NCBI GenBank assembly: GCA_049889775.1
Contig: JBMHCT010000046.1
Coordinates: 62,001-126,000 of the forward strand
Direction of reading: 5' to 3'
Length of the DNA: 64,000 bases
Source of the DNA: Jejuia sp049889775
GTDB taxonomy: Bacteria; Bacteroidota; Bacteroidia; Flavobacteriales; Flavobacteriaceae
Shown here: positions 23,231-32,935 of the stretch, piece by piece
How the letters are laid out: each line of letters begins with the position of its first letter
Position numbering within the stretch: position 1 is the stretch's first letter
Translations under genes and position numbers: made by a program
Notes under the pieces: model-generated
Database searches by the model: none
Seen by the model: the letters and a program-made list of their open reading frames with translations, nothing else
Told to the model about the DNA's origin: nothing

Positions 23231-25945
23231 ATGGCTGAAACAATTAGATTAAATAAAGTTTTACGAGAGCTAAACATTTCTTTAGACCGTGCTGTTGAAT
23301 TTTTGGATTCAAAAGGCATAGAGATAGAGAAGCGTCCAACAACTAAAATTTCGGAAGAGACTTATAATGTGCTTTCGGATGAGTTTGAGACAGACGCTAA
23401 CAAGAAAATGAGGTCGCAGAAGGTTAGTGAAGCTAAGCAAAAGGAAAAGGAAGACTTGCGTATTAAACGTGAGCAGGAATTGGAAGCTAAGCAAAAAGCT
23501 CAAGAAGCAATTGAAAAAGCTAATGAGCCCGAAGTTGTAAAAGCTTCAAAATCTATTTCAGGGCCTAAAACGGTTGGTAAGATTGACCTTGAGCCGAAAA
23601 AAGCGACACCGCCTCCAGTTGAGGAGAAACCCGTTGTTGAAGAGAAGGTAGAGGAAAAGGTAGTTGAAACTCCAAAAGTTGAACCTAAAGCCGAAGTTGC
23701 AAAACCAGTAGAAAAGGTAAATCCAAAACCAGTTGAGGTTGACGGCGAAATGGTGACGCCTGATGAGAAGGTAAAAACTCAGTATCAAAAACTTACTGGA
23801 CCAAAAATTGCTGGAGACAAAATAGATTTATCACAATTTAACAAGCCTAAAAAGAAAAAAGAGGAGAAAAAAGATGGTGATAAATCCAATGCAGGTGCGA
23901 ATAAGAAAAAACGAAGACGTATAAGTAAAGCTGGCCCTGGACAAGGTACAGGCAATAACAATCAAAGAGGTGGTAATCGCAACGATAGATTTAAAGGAAA
24001 ACCAGGTCAAGGCAGACGTAATGTAGTTAAAGAAGAGCCAAGTGAAGAAGAAGTGCAAAAGCAAGTTCGCGAAACACTTGAGAAGCTTCAAGGAAAAGGC
24101 AGTAAAGGCAAGGGTGCCAAATATCGTAGAGAAAAAAGAGATCAACATAGAGAACAGACTGAGAAAGAACTTCAAGCAGAAGCTGCAGAAAGTAAAGTGC
24201 TTAAAGTTACAGAGTTTGTAACAGCTAGTGAGGTAGCAACAATGATGGACGTTGGCGTTACTCAAATTATTTCTGCATGTATGTCCTTAGGAATGATGGT
24301 AACGATGAACCAGCGTTTGGATGCAGAAACCTTATCTATAGTTGCTGAAGAGTTTGGTTATAAGGTAGAGTTTGTAACGGCGGATATAGAAGAGGCTATT
24401 GAGGAAGTTGAAGATAACCCAGAAGACTTAAAACCACGTGCACCGATTGTTACGGTGATGGGACACGTAGATCATGGTAAAACATCGCTTTTAGATTATA
24501 TCCGAGAAGAGAATGTAATCGCTGGCGAATCTGGAGGAATCACTCAACATATTGGTGCTTATGGCGTAACTTTAGATAGCGGTCAAAAAATAGCATTCCT
24601 GGATACACCAGGTCACGAAGCGTTTACCGCGATGCGTGCTCGTGGTGCTCAGGTTACTGATATTGCTATTATCGTAGCTGCGGCAGATGATGATATCATG
24701 CCACAAACTAAAGAGGCAATATCGCATGCGCAAGCGGCTGGTGTGCCTATTGTATTCGCAATTAATAAGATTGACAAGCCCGATGCAAATCCTGACAAAA
24801 TTAAGGAAGGTTTGGCCAATATGAATTTATTGGTTGAAGATTGGGGTGGTAAAATTCAATCTCATGATATTTCGGCTAAATTTGGTACGGGTGTTCCAGA
24901 ATTATTGGAGAAGGTACTTTTAGAAGCAGAACTTTTAGAATTAAAGGCGAATCCTGAAAAACCTGCGGTAGGAACTGTAGTTGAAGCGTTCTTAGATAAA
25001 GGTCGCGGTTATGTATCTACCATTTTGGTACAGGCTGGAACGCTAAAAATTGGAGACTACGTTTTAGCAGGACAGCACAGTGGAAAGGTGAAGGCGATGC
25101 ATGATGAGCGTGGAAAAGATATTAAAGAGGCGGGTCCATCAACACCAGTATCAATTCTTGGTTTAGATGGTGCGCCACAAGCGGGAGATAAATTCAATGT
25201 ATTTGAAGACGAGCGCGAAGCGAAACAGATTGCCGCTAAACGTTCTCAGTTACAACGAGAGCAATCGGTTAGAACACAGCGTCATATCACACTCGATGAA
25301 ATTGGTCGTCGTATTGCTTTAGGTGATTTCCAAGAGTTGAATATTATTCTTAAAGGTGATGTGGACGGTTCCGTTGAAGCGTTGACGGATTCTTTCCAGA
25401 AATTATCTACTGAAGAAATTCAAGTCAATATTCTGCACAAAGGTGTTGGAGCCATTACGGAGAGTGACGTATTATTAGCCTCTGCTTCTGATGCGATTAT
25501 TGTTGGCTTTAACGTGCGCCCTGTTGGAAATGCAAGGGATATTGCAGATAGAGAAGAAATTGATATTAGAACCTACTCTATTATCTACGACGCTATTAAC
25601 GATCTTAAGGATGCCATGGAAGGTATGTTATCTCCAGAGTTGAAAGAGGAAGTTACCGGTACTGCCGAAATACGACAAGTATTTAAAGTGTCTAAAATTG
25701 GAAGTATCGCTGGTTGTATGGTAACTAATGGTAAAATCTTTAGAAATTCTGGTGTGCGTTTAATCCGTGATGGTGTGGTAGTGTTTACAGGAGAGTTAGC
25801 TTCATTGAAGCGATTTAAAGATGATGTGAAAGAAGTTTCGAAAGGTTACGATTGCGGAATGCAAGTGAAGAACTTCAACGATATTAAAGAAGGCGATATT
25901 ATAGAAGCCTTTACAGAAGTTGAGGTTAAGAAGACTTTGAAATAA
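23231..25945 (+). CDS. infB: Translation initiation factor IF-2
   Basis: The product has 904 residues. It places fMet-tRNA on the 30S subunit. An N-terminal IF2N helix bundle (1-55) is followed by a long Lys/Glu/Pro-rich linker (about 60-320) with repeated EEK and PK runs. A second IF2N unit has TASEVATMMDVGVTQIISAC. The GTPase domain has G1 GHVDHGKTSLLD, the DTPGHEAF switch II and NKIDKPDANPDK. Domains II to IV follow (GRGYVSTILVQAGTL and ITESDVLLASASDAIIVGFN). A strong terminator lies 20 bases after the stop. Confidence 0.98.
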   Translation: MAETIRLNKVLRELNISLDRAVEFLDSKGIEIEKRPTTKISEETYNVLSDEFETDANKKMRSQKVSEAKQKEKEDLRIKREQELEAKQKAQEAIEKANEPEVVKASKSISGPKTVGKIDLEPKKATPPPVEEKPVVEEKVEEKVVETPKVEPKAEVAKPVEKVNPKPVEVDGEMVTPDEKVKTQYQKLTGPKIAGDKIDLSQFNKPKKKKEEKKDGDKSNAGANKKKRRRISKAGPGQGTGNNNQRGGNRNDRFKGKPGQGRRNVVKEEPSEEEVQKQVRETLEKLQGKGSKGKGAKYRREKRDQHREQTEKELQAEAAESKVLKVTEFVTASEVATMMDVGVTQIISACMSLGMMVTMNQRLDAETLSIVAEEFGYKVEFVTADIEEAIEEVEDNPEDLKPRAPIVTVMGHVDHGKTSLLDYIREENVIAGESGGITQHIGAYGVTLDSGQKIAFLDTPGHEAFTAMRARGAQVTDIAIIVAAADDDIMPQTKEAISHAQAAGVPIVFAINKIDKPDANPDKIKEGLANMNLLVEDWGGKIQSHDISAKFGTGVPELLEKVLLEAELLELKANPEKPAVGTVVEAFLDKGRGYVSTILVQAGTLKIGDYVLAGQHSGKVKAMHDERGKDIKEAGPSTPVSILGLDGAPQAGDKFNVFEDEREAKQIAAKRSQLQREQSVRTQRHITLDEIGRRIALGDFQELNIILKGDVDGSVEALTDSFQKLSTEEIQVNILHKGVGAITESDVLLASASDAIIVGFNVRPVGNARDIADREEIDIRTYSIIYDAINDLKDAMEGMLSPELKEEVTGTAEIRQVFKVSKIGSIAGCMVTNGKIFRNSGVRLIRDGVVVFTGELASLKRFKDDVKEVSKGYDCGMQVKNFNDIKEGDIIEAFTEVEVKKTLK

Positions 25946-25964
25946 AAAGCATATAATTGTAAAT

Positions 25965-25996
25965 AAAAAATGCGAACCGAAAGGTTCGCATTTTTT
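25965..25996. terminator. Bidirectional intrinsic terminator
   Basis: A perfect 14-bp stem (AAAAAATGCGAACC) with a GAAA tetraloop. It serves both infB and the convergent SPOR gene. Confidence 0.88.
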
Positions 25997-26011
25997 ATTT
26001 ACATCACTTAT

Positions 26012-26398
26012 CTATTTTTTCTTTTTGGGCTTAAAAATAAATGCCGCGGGAAATTTATATTTTACTTTCTTCAAAGCTCTATCAGCCTCTAAACGCGTGT
26101 TAAAATTACCAACCCAAACCTTAAAATTAGGCTCTTCATAATGCATAACTGGGCGCCATTGAGTAAAGGCTTCCGTAAAGTCTTTTTGTGAATTTTTGGC
26201 ACCATTTCTGTTTCCAGAATAGATTTGAATTTTATAGCGTCTGGAGTCTGTTTCATCTTTATTCACCTCCTTTCTTAGGTCCAAAAGTTGGGTAATGCGT
26301 TGGTCTTGATTGATAGTTACGGTGCCTTCTTGAGCGTTACTAAAAAAGGACATTAAACTAATGCACAATGTTGATAAATAAAGGTTTTTACGGCTCAT
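26012..26398 (-). CDS. SPOR domain-containing exported protein
   Basis: The product has 128 residues from the ATG at 26398. MSRKNLYLSTLCISLMSFFSNAQ is a signal peptide. The C-terminal half is a SPOR-like domain: YKIQIYSGNRNGAKNSQKDF, then EPNFKVWVGNFNTRLEADRAL and KKVKYKFPAAFIFKPKKKK. SPOR domains bind denuded peptidoglycan glycan at sites of division. A role in the periplasm is inferred. An in-frame TTG at 26416 lies too close to the promoter and is rejected. Confidence 0.85.
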   Translation of the reverse strand: MSRKNLYLSTLCISLMSFFSNAQEGTVTINQDQRITQLLDLRKEVNKDETDSRRYKIQIYSGNRNGAKNSQKDFTEAFTQWRPVMHYEEPNFKVWVGNFNTRLEADRALKKVKYKFPAAFIFKPKKKK

Positions 26399-26424
26399 TT
26401 TAATTAATTTTTTCAAATGCTATA

Positions 26425-26432
26425 CAAATATA
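26425..26432 (-). promoter_or_regulatory. -7 promoter element for the SPOR gene (TATATTTG)
   Basis: An exact TAnnTTTG match on the minus strand, 26 bases before the ATG at 26398. Confidence 0.5.
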
Positions 26433-26530
26433 TACGACATAAACGAAAACATTGATCATTTTGTTATTTAGAATCCCTCTAAATTAGTAATTAACAGTTC
26501 TTCAACATTTCGAAAATCGACTTTAAGTAT

Positions 26531-26538
26531 TACTTTTG
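26531..26538 (+). promoter_or_regulatory. -7 promoter element for the act-cox operon (TACTTTTG)
   Basis: An exact TAnnTTTG match 81 bases before actA. No other clear promoter or terminator lies inside the next 11.7 kb, so it may serve all eight genes. Confidence 0.5.
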
Positions 26539-26619
26539 CCTGAAGTTTTATTATTGTGTTTTTTCAGTGTTTCTCTAGAAAAAACCGTACCAAAATTTAG
26601 AAGTTAATAAACTAACAAT

Positions 26620-27921
26620 ATGAAACAGGTGATTCACCGTAAGTTAAGCAACTTTCTACTTCGCGTAAGCTTAATTGTATTATTAGCATTTTCAACCTCA
26701 TTATCAGCACAAGGAGACCCAGCAAAGGGGAAAGCATTATTTAATGCCAATTGTGCTGCATGTCATCAATTAGACAAAAAAATGACTGGACCTGCTCTAC
26801 GTAATGTAGAGGCTAGATTGTCCGAAAATGAAGGTTTGGATAGAGACTGGTTGTATGCATGGATTAGGAACAGTGCCGGAGTTATTAAGTCTGGAGATGT
26901 TTATGCTAATAAAATTTACAATGAGTATGGCGGTGCAGCAATGACTGCTTTTCCTCAATTATCTGATGCCGATATTGATAATATTTTAGCATATACGGCA
27001 GAAGAGAAAAAAGCGCCTGCCGCAGCTGCTGTTGCAACAACTACAACTGTTGGGTCTGGGGGTAATAATAGCGGTATTTCAAATGAACTTATTTTAGGGG
27101 CGCTTGCCATATTGTTTATTTTACTAGCCTCTGGTTTGTATTTGGTAAACAAAACATTACGCCGCTTTGCTAATGCGCAGGGTGTAGAATTGCCAGAATC
27201 CTCTTCTAGAACGCCATTATGGAAAGCCTTTGTGCAAAATCAGTTTTTAATGATTGTAGTGGCAATATTCTTCTTGCTTTCAAGCGCTTATTTCGTTTAT
27301 GGGTATTTATCACAAATAGGAGTTGATCAAGGCTACGAGCCAGTACAGCCTATTCATTATTCGCATAGAATTCACGCTGGAGATAACGGTATCGATTGTA
27401 AGTACTGCCACTCTTCTGCAAGAGTGAGTAAACATTCTGGAATTCCTTCATTGAATGTATGTATGAATTGTCATAAGTCGATTTATCAGGTTGCGGAAGA
27501 AACCCAACAAGAAGGTTTAACAGAGTACGGTGTAGATTATAATGCTGAAATCAAAAAGCTGTATACTGCTGTTGGATGGGATGACGAAAATCAAAAATAT
27601 ACTGGTGAAACTAAACCTGTAAAGTGGATTAGAATACACAATTTACCAGATTTTGCTTATTTCAACCACTCTCAGCACGTAACAGTTGCAGGTGTGGAGT
27701 GTCAAACGTGTCACGGACCAGTTGAAGAAATGGAAGTAATGTATCAACATGCGCCTTTAACCATGGGGTGGTGTATTAATTGTCACAGAGAAACAAATGT
27801 GGCGGTTAAGGACAATGCATACTATGAGAAGATTCATGAAGAGCTATCTAAAAAGTACGGTGTTGAAAATCTTACTGCAGCTCAAATGGGTGGCTTGGAA
27901 TGTGGAAAGTGTCACTATTAA
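26620..27921 (+). CDS. actA: Alternative complex III multihaem cytochrome c subunit ActA
   Basis: The product has 433 residues. It begins with a signal peptide (to about 31) and a monohaem cytochrome c domain with CAACH at 45-49. A membrane segment lies near 155-177 and another near 205-228. Five more CxxCH sites follow in the C-terminal part: CKYCH, CMNCH, CQTCH, CINCH and CGKCH. The total is six haem-binding motifs, all exported. It is the electron wire from ActB to the acceptor in this menaquinol-oxidising complex. It heads actABCDEF-coxBA. Confidence 0.93.
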   Translation: MKQVIHRKLSNFLLRVSLIVLLAFSTSLSAQGDPAKGKALFNANCAACHQLDKKMTGPALRNVEARLSENEGLDRDWLYAWIRNSAGVIKSGDVYANKIYNEYGGAAMTAFPQLSDADIDNILAYTAEEKKAPAAAAVATTTTVGSGGNNSGISNELILGALAILFILLASGLYLVNKTLRRFANAQGVELPESSSRTPLWKAFVQNQFLMIVVAIFFLLSSAYFVYGYLSQIGVDQGYEPVQPIHYSHRIHAGDNGIDCKYCHSSARVSKHSGIPSLNVCMNCHKSIYQVAEETQQEGLTEYGVDYNAEIKKLYTAVGWDDENQKYTGETKPVKWIRIHNLPDFAYFNHSQHVTVAGVECQTCHGPVEEMEVMYQHAPLTMGWCINCHRETNVAVKDNAYYEKIHEELSKKYGVENLTAAQMGGLECGKCHY

Positions 27922-27995
27922 TAAAAAGAAGTAACAGTTTTAGTTGAAGAGTCATTCAGACAACTAAGAACTAAAAACTAATAACTAGTAAAAAT

Positions 27996-30900
27996 ATGTC
28001 ATCAAACAAGAAATACTGGAAAAGTGTTGAAGAGCTAAACGAAAACAGCTCAATTGTTGAGACGCTGAAACAAAACGAGTTTGTAGAAGAAATTCCAACG
28101 GATGAATTTTTAGGTGATAAGGAAACTTTAGAATCATCTTCTACGACACGACGTGATTTCTTAAAATATGTTGGTTTTACAACGGCTGCTGCTTCTTTGG
28201 CAGCTTGTGAAGGACCTGTAAAAAAGTCAATTCCATACGTAGTGCAGCCAAAGGAAATTATTCCAGGTGTAGCTAATTATTACGCTACTACTATTGCTGA
28301 TGGTTTTGATTTTGCGAGTGTTTTGGTTAAAACGCGAGAAGGTCGCCCAATTAAAATAGAAAACAATGATTTAGCTGTTACTAATAGTAGTGCCAATGCC
28401 AGAGTGCACGCTTCCGTTTTAGGATTATATGATAGCCTAAGAGTTCAAGGTCCAATGAAGGACGGAGAAACTATTTCTTGGGACGATTTTGATGCCGAAA
28501 CTACAAAAGCACTAACTGAGATTGCTGCGGCAAATAAACCAATTGTATTTTTAACACAGACTTATGCGAGTCCGTCAACAGCTAAATTGGTTGCGCAGTT
28601 TTCTGAAAAGTATGGTAATGTAAGTCATGTACAGTATGATGCGGTTTCTGAATCTGCTGCGCTTGACGCATTTCAAAATAAATATGGAGAGCGAGCATTA
28701 GCTAGTTATGATTTCTCCAAGGCAAAGACTATCGTATCGGTTGGTGCGGACTTTTTAGGAGATTGGCAAGGTGGTGGATATGACTCTGGTTACGCTAAGA
28801 AACGAATTCCAGATCATGGTAAGATGTCTCGCCATATTCAGTTTGAATCTAATATGACGCTTTCTGGTGCAAATGCTGATAAGCGTGTGCCATTAACGCC
28901 ATCGCAACAAAAGCAAGCCTTAGCAAAATTACATAGTTTGATAGTTGGTGGTTCTGTTAGTACAGACTTACCAGAAGCTATTAAAGAAGCCATTACAAAG
29001 GCAGCTGAGGAATTGAATAAAGCAGGATCTAAAGGATTAGTTGTTACGGGTATTCAAGATGTTAATGCGCAAACCGTTGCTTTAGAGATTAACGAGGCTT
29101 TAGGAAGTAATGCTTTTGATCCTAAAACTCCAGTTAAAACAAGACAAGGTAGTGATAAGGCGGTTGCACAATTAGTTGAGGATTTAAAAGCAGGTAATGT
29201 GGGTGCTGTTATCATGAGTGGTGTTAACCCTGTGTATACATTACCAAATGCCACTGATTTTATTGAAGGAATAAAGAAAGCAGATTTATCAATCGCTTTT
29301 TCTTTAAAAGAAGATGAAACAGCTTCAGAATGTCAATATATAGCTGCTGTTCCTCATTATTTAGAATCTTGGGGAGATGTAGAATTGAAAAAAGGACATT
29401 ATGCATTAACACAACCTACAATTCGTCCTTTATTTAATACGAAACAATTTCAAGAGGTGTTATTAAAGTGGACAGGGAATGATAGTTCTTACCACGATTA
29501 CATAAAAGAAACTTGGGGTACAGATATTTTAGGAGATAGTTCATTCAACAAAGCGCTACATGATGGTGTTTATGTTGGTGCCTTAGCTGAGGAAGTTGAA
29601 ACCGAAGCAATTGACGAAGAAAACATTGAAGCACCATCAGGAAATGCTGCTAGTGTTTTGGCGGCATCAGCTAAAGCTTCTGGTTTAGAGCTTACGCTTT
29701 ATACTAAAACAGGTATGGGTGATGGACAGCAGGCCAATAATCCTTGGTTGCAAGAGTTCCCAGATCCATTAACTAGAATTACTTGGGATAACTATTTGAC
29801 CGTTTCAGAGGCTGATGCTAAGGAATTGGATCTTTGGTTAGATTCAAGTACGTTCTTTAGTGAGAATAGAAACGAAGCTACAGGAGGTTTAAATGGTAAA
29901 TATGCAAAAATCACTGTTGATGGTTCGTCTTTGACAGTGCCAGTAATAGTGCAACCTGGTCAAGCAAAAGGTTCAGTAGGATTATCTTTTGGATATGGAA
30001 GAACCGCTGGCCTTAAAGAAGAAATGCAAACAGGTGTAAATGCCTATCCATTATATAAAAATTTCAATACGGTACAGTCTGTAAGTATTGAGGCTGCTCC
30101 TGGAAAACATGAATTTGCTGCAATACAATTGCACAACACATTAATGGGTCGTGGTGATATTATTAGAGAAACCACTCTAGAAATATTCAATACAAAAGAT
30201 AAAGAGTATTGGAATCCAATACCAAAAGTATCCTTAAATCATGAAGAGACTCCAGTAACGTCTCCTGAAGTTGATTTATGGGATGAATTTGATAGATCCA
30301 TAGGTCACCATTTCAATTTGTCAATTGATTTAAATGCCTGTACAGGATGTGGTGCTTGTGTGATAGCTTGTCATGCTGAAAATAATGTGCCAGTTGTAGG
30401 TAAAGAGGAAATTAGACGTAGCCGTGATATGCATTGGTTACGAATTGATAGGTATTATTCTTCAGCTGAAACTTTTGAAGGTGATGATGCCAAAAAAGAA
30501 GAAATGTCTGGTCTTTGGGGAGATAACGGATCTCTTGGTGGATTTGGTGAGATGGAAGCACCATCAGCTAATCCTCAAGTGGCGTTCCAACCTATTATGT
30601 GTCAGCATTGTAACCATGCACCTTGTGAAACTGTTTGTCCAGTAGCTGCCACTGCTCACGGTCGTCAAGGTCAAAACCATATGGCGTATAACCGTTGTGT
30701 AGGTACAAGATATTGTGCGAATAACTGTCCATATAAGGTACGTCGTTTCAATTGGTTCTTATACAATGGTAATGATGAGTTTGATTATCATATGAATGAT
30801 GATTTAGGACGAATGGTATTGAATCCAGATGTTGTTGTGCGTTCTAGAGGTGTTATGGAGAAGTGTTCTATGTGTATTCAAAAAACACAGAAAACAATTT

Positions 30901-31124
30901 TGGATGCGAAGCGTGATGGACGTCAAATTAAGGATGGTGAATTCCAAACGGCATGTTCTGCTGCTTGTAGTTCTGGTGCAATGGTATTTGGAGATATTAA
31001 TGACGAAGAAAGTGAAGTGGCCAAATTAACTAAGGATGATCGTATGTATCACCTGTTGGAGCATGTAGGTACTAAACCAAATGTGATGTACCACACCATG
31101 GTAAGAAATACAAACGAAGCATAA
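27996..31124 (+). CDS. actB: Alternative complex III iron-sulfur/molybdopterin-like subunit ActB
   Basis: The product has 1042 residues. A Tat signal (TTRRDFLKYVGFTTAAASLAAC) lies near 50-71 with a lipobox-like Cys. The first two thirds resemble a molybdopterin oxidoreductase that usually holds no Mo cofactor. The C-terminal part carries four Fe-S motif sets: CTGCGACVIACHAENN, CQHCNHAPCETVCPV, CVGTRYCANNCPYKVRRF and CSMCIQKT with CSAAC. These fit three [4Fe-4S] and one [3Fe-4S] cluster. It follows actA by 74 bases. Confidence 0.95.
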   Translation: MSSNKKYWKSVEELNENSSIVETLKQNEFVEEIPTDEFLGDKETLESSSTTRRDFLKYVGFTTAAASLAACEGPVKKSIPYVVQPKEIIPGVANYYATTIADGFDFASVLVKTREGRPIKIENNDLAVTNSSANARVHASVLGLYDSLRVQGPMKDGETISWDDFDAETTKALTEIAAANKPIVFLTQTYASPSTAKLVAQFSEKYGNVSHVQYDAVSESAALDAFQNKYGERALASYDFSKAKTIVSVGADFLGDWQGGGYDSGYAKKRIPDHGKMSRHIQFESNMTLSGANADKRVPLTPSQQKQALAKLHSLIVGGSVSTDLPEAIKEAITKAAEELNKAGSKGLVVTGIQDVNAQTVALEINEALGSNAFDPKTPVKTRQGSDKAVAQLVEDLKAGNVGAVIMSGVNPVYTLPNATDFIEGIKKADLSIAFSLKEDETASECQYIAAVPHYLESWGDVELKKGHYALTQPTIRPLFNTKQFQEVLLKWTGNDSSYHDYIKETWGTDILGDSSFNKALHDGVYVGALAEEVETEAIDEENIEAPSGNAASVLAASAKASGLELTLYTKTGMGDGQQANNPWLQEFPDPLTRITWDNYLTVSEADAKELDLWLDSSTFFSENRNEATGGLNGKYAKITVDGSSLTVPVIVQPGQAKGSVGLSFGYGRTAGLKEEMQTGVNAYPLYKNFNTVQSVSIEAAPGKHEFAAIQLHNTLMGRGDIIRETTLEIFNTKDKEYWNPIPKVSLNHEETPVTSPEVDLWDEFDRSIGHHFNLSIDLNACTGCGACVIACHAENNVPVVGKEEIRRSRDMHWLRIDRYYSSAETFEGDDAKKEEMSGLWGDNGSLGGFGEMEAPSANPQVAFQPIMCQHCNHAPCETVCPVAATAHGRQGQNHMAYNRCVGTRYCANNCPYKVRRFNWFLYNGNDEFDYHMNDDLGRMVLNPDVVVRSRGVMEKCSMCIQKTQKTILDAKRDGRQIKDGEFQTACSAACSSGAMVFGDINDEESEVAKLTKDDRMYHLLEHVGTKPNVMYHTMVRNTNEA

Positions 31125-31192
31125 TTTTAAATATCAAACTAAATGTTAAAGGCATATTTGCTTTAAACAGATAAACAATTAAATAATTAAAT

Positions 31193-32926
31193 ATGGCGTC
31201 TCATTACGAAGCACCTATTAGAAGACCTTTAGTTACAGGAGAAAAATCATACCACGATGTTACTGTGGATGTTGCTAAACCTGTAGAAGGTAAAGCCAAT
31301 AAGCACTGGTGGATAGTTTTTGGTATTGCACTTACGGCTTTTCTTTGGGGAATTGGATGTATTATTTATACCATTTCAACAGGAATTGGAACTTGGGGTC
31401 TTAACAGAACAGTAAACTGGGCTTGGGATATTACCAACTTCGTTTGGTGGGTAGGTATTGGACACGCGGGAACACTTATTTCAGCGGTATTATTACTCTT
31501 CCGTCAAAAATGGAGGATGGCGATTAACCGTTCTGCTGAGGCGATGACCATTTTCTCGGTAGTACAAGCAGGTTTATTTCCTATCATCCATATGGGTCGT
31601 CCTTGGTTAGCATATTGGGTACTACCTATACCAAACCAATTCGGTTCTTTATGGGTTAATTTTAACTCACCACTTTTATGGGATGTATTTGCAATTTCAA
31701 CATATTTATCGGTATCTCTAGTATTCTGGTGGACAGGTTTATTGCCTGATTTCGCAATGTTACGAGACAGAGCTATTAGGCCTTTTCAAAAGAAAATATA
31801 TGCATTATTAAGTTTTGGATGGTCTGGTCGTGCTAAAGATTGGCAACGTTTTGAAGAAGTGTCTTTGGTACTTGCTGGTTTAGCAACGCCATTAGTACTG
31901 TCTGTGCATACTATTGTATCGTTTGACTTCGCAACATCTGTAATTCCTGGTTGGCATACCACAATATTTCCACCTTACTTCGTTGCAGGAGCGGTATTCT
32001 CAGGATTTGCTATGGTAAATACACTTTTAATCATCATGAGAAAAGTGTGTAACCTAGAAGATTATATTACAGTACAACATATCGAGTTGATGAACATCGT
32101 AATTATGATTACAGGTTCCATCGTTGGTGTGGCATATATTACGGAATTATTTATTGCATGGTATTCTGGTGTAGAGTATGAGCAATACGCGTTCTTAAAC
32201 AGAGCTACTGGTCCTTATGCTTGGGCATATTGGTCAATGATGATTTGTAACGTTTTTTCTCCACAGTTCATGTGGTTTAAAAAGTTGCGTACAAGTATCA
32301 TGTTCTCATTTGCAATTTCAATCGTAGTAAACATTGGGATGTGGTTTGAGCGTTTCGTAATTATTGTAACATCATTACACAGAGATTACTTGCCATCGTC
32401 TTGGACAATGTTCTCTCCAACTTTTGTAGATATTGGAATATTCATAGGTACTATCGGATTCTTCTTTGTCTTGTTCCTATTGTATTCAAGAACATTTCCT
32501 GTAATTGCTCAGGCGGAAGTGAAAACGATATTGAAATCCTCTGGAGAAAAATATAAAAACTTGAGAGAGGCAGGTAAAAGTTTAGCTGGTACTGGTGCAG
32601 ATGAGAGAACTTCAGGTGTTGCGGCACAGGTTAGTGTACCAAAGGCTGAAGTATCAGAAGAAGATAAGTCTGAAATGACCACTTCTTTACTTGAAAGTAT
32701 AGGATCATTTGATGCTGCCACGCAACAAGCGGATGACTTGAAAAAGATTAGTGGTGTAGGTCCTAAAATGGAAGAAGTACTAAACAGTATTGGTATTTAT
32801 ACGTTCCTTCAGGTTAGTAAAATGACCAAAAAAGAATATGATTTGTTGGACAGCATTACAGGTTCTTTCCCTGGAAGAGCAGAACGGGATGATTGGTCTG
32901 GACAAGCTAAAAAATTAATAAACTAA
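31193..32926 (+). CDS. actC: Alternative complex III NrfD-like membrane subunit ActC, with C-terminal HhH-like domain
   Basis: The product has 577 residues. About ten membrane segments form the NrfD fold that binds menaquinol. Motifs include NFVWWVGIGHAGTLISAVLLL, IHMGRPWLAYWVLPIPN and SVHTIVSFDFATSVIPGWH. Residues 514-577 are an extra soluble domain: DDLKKISGVGPKMEEVLNSI then GIYTFLQVSKMTKKEYDLLD, a helix-hairpin-helix-like fold. A Ser/Glu-rich linker joins it. Such a tail is unusual for a respiratory membrane subunit; its role is unknown. actD starts 9 bases later. Confidence 0.93.
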   Translation: MASHYEAPIRRPLVTGEKSYHDVTVDVAKPVEGKANKHWWIVFGIALTAFLWGIGCIIYTISTGIGTWGLNRTVNWAWDITNFVWWVGIGHAGTLISAVLLLFRQKWRMAINRSAEAMTIFSVVQAGLFPIIHMGRPWLAYWVLPIPNQFGSLWVNFNSPLLWDVFAISTYLSVSLVFWWTGLLPDFAMLRDRAIRPFQKKIYALLSFGWSGRAKDWQRFEEVSLVLAGLATPLVLSVHTIVSFDFATSVIPGWHTTIFPPYFVAGAVFSGFAMVNTLLIIMRKVCNLEDYITVQHIELMNIVIMITGSIVGVAYITELFIAWYSGVEYEQYAFLNRATGPYAWAYWSMMICNVFSPQFMWFKKLRTSIMFSFAISIVVNIGMWFERFVIIVTSLHRDYLPSSWTMFSPTFVDIGIFIGTIGFFFVLFLLYSRTFPVIAQAEVKTILKSSGEKYKNLREAGKSLAGTGADERTSGVAAQVSVPKAEVSEEDKSEMTTSLLESIGSFDAATQQADDLKKISGVGPKMEEVLNSIGIYTFLQVSKMTKKEYDLLDSITGSFPGRAERDDWSGQAKKLIN

Positions 32927-32935
32927 ACGTAGTCA

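Noticed and set aside
23831..24265. Minus-strand frame of 144 codons rich in Phe and Leu
   Set aside because: It is antisense to the Lys-rich linker of infB (AAA/AAG codons read as TTT/CTT).
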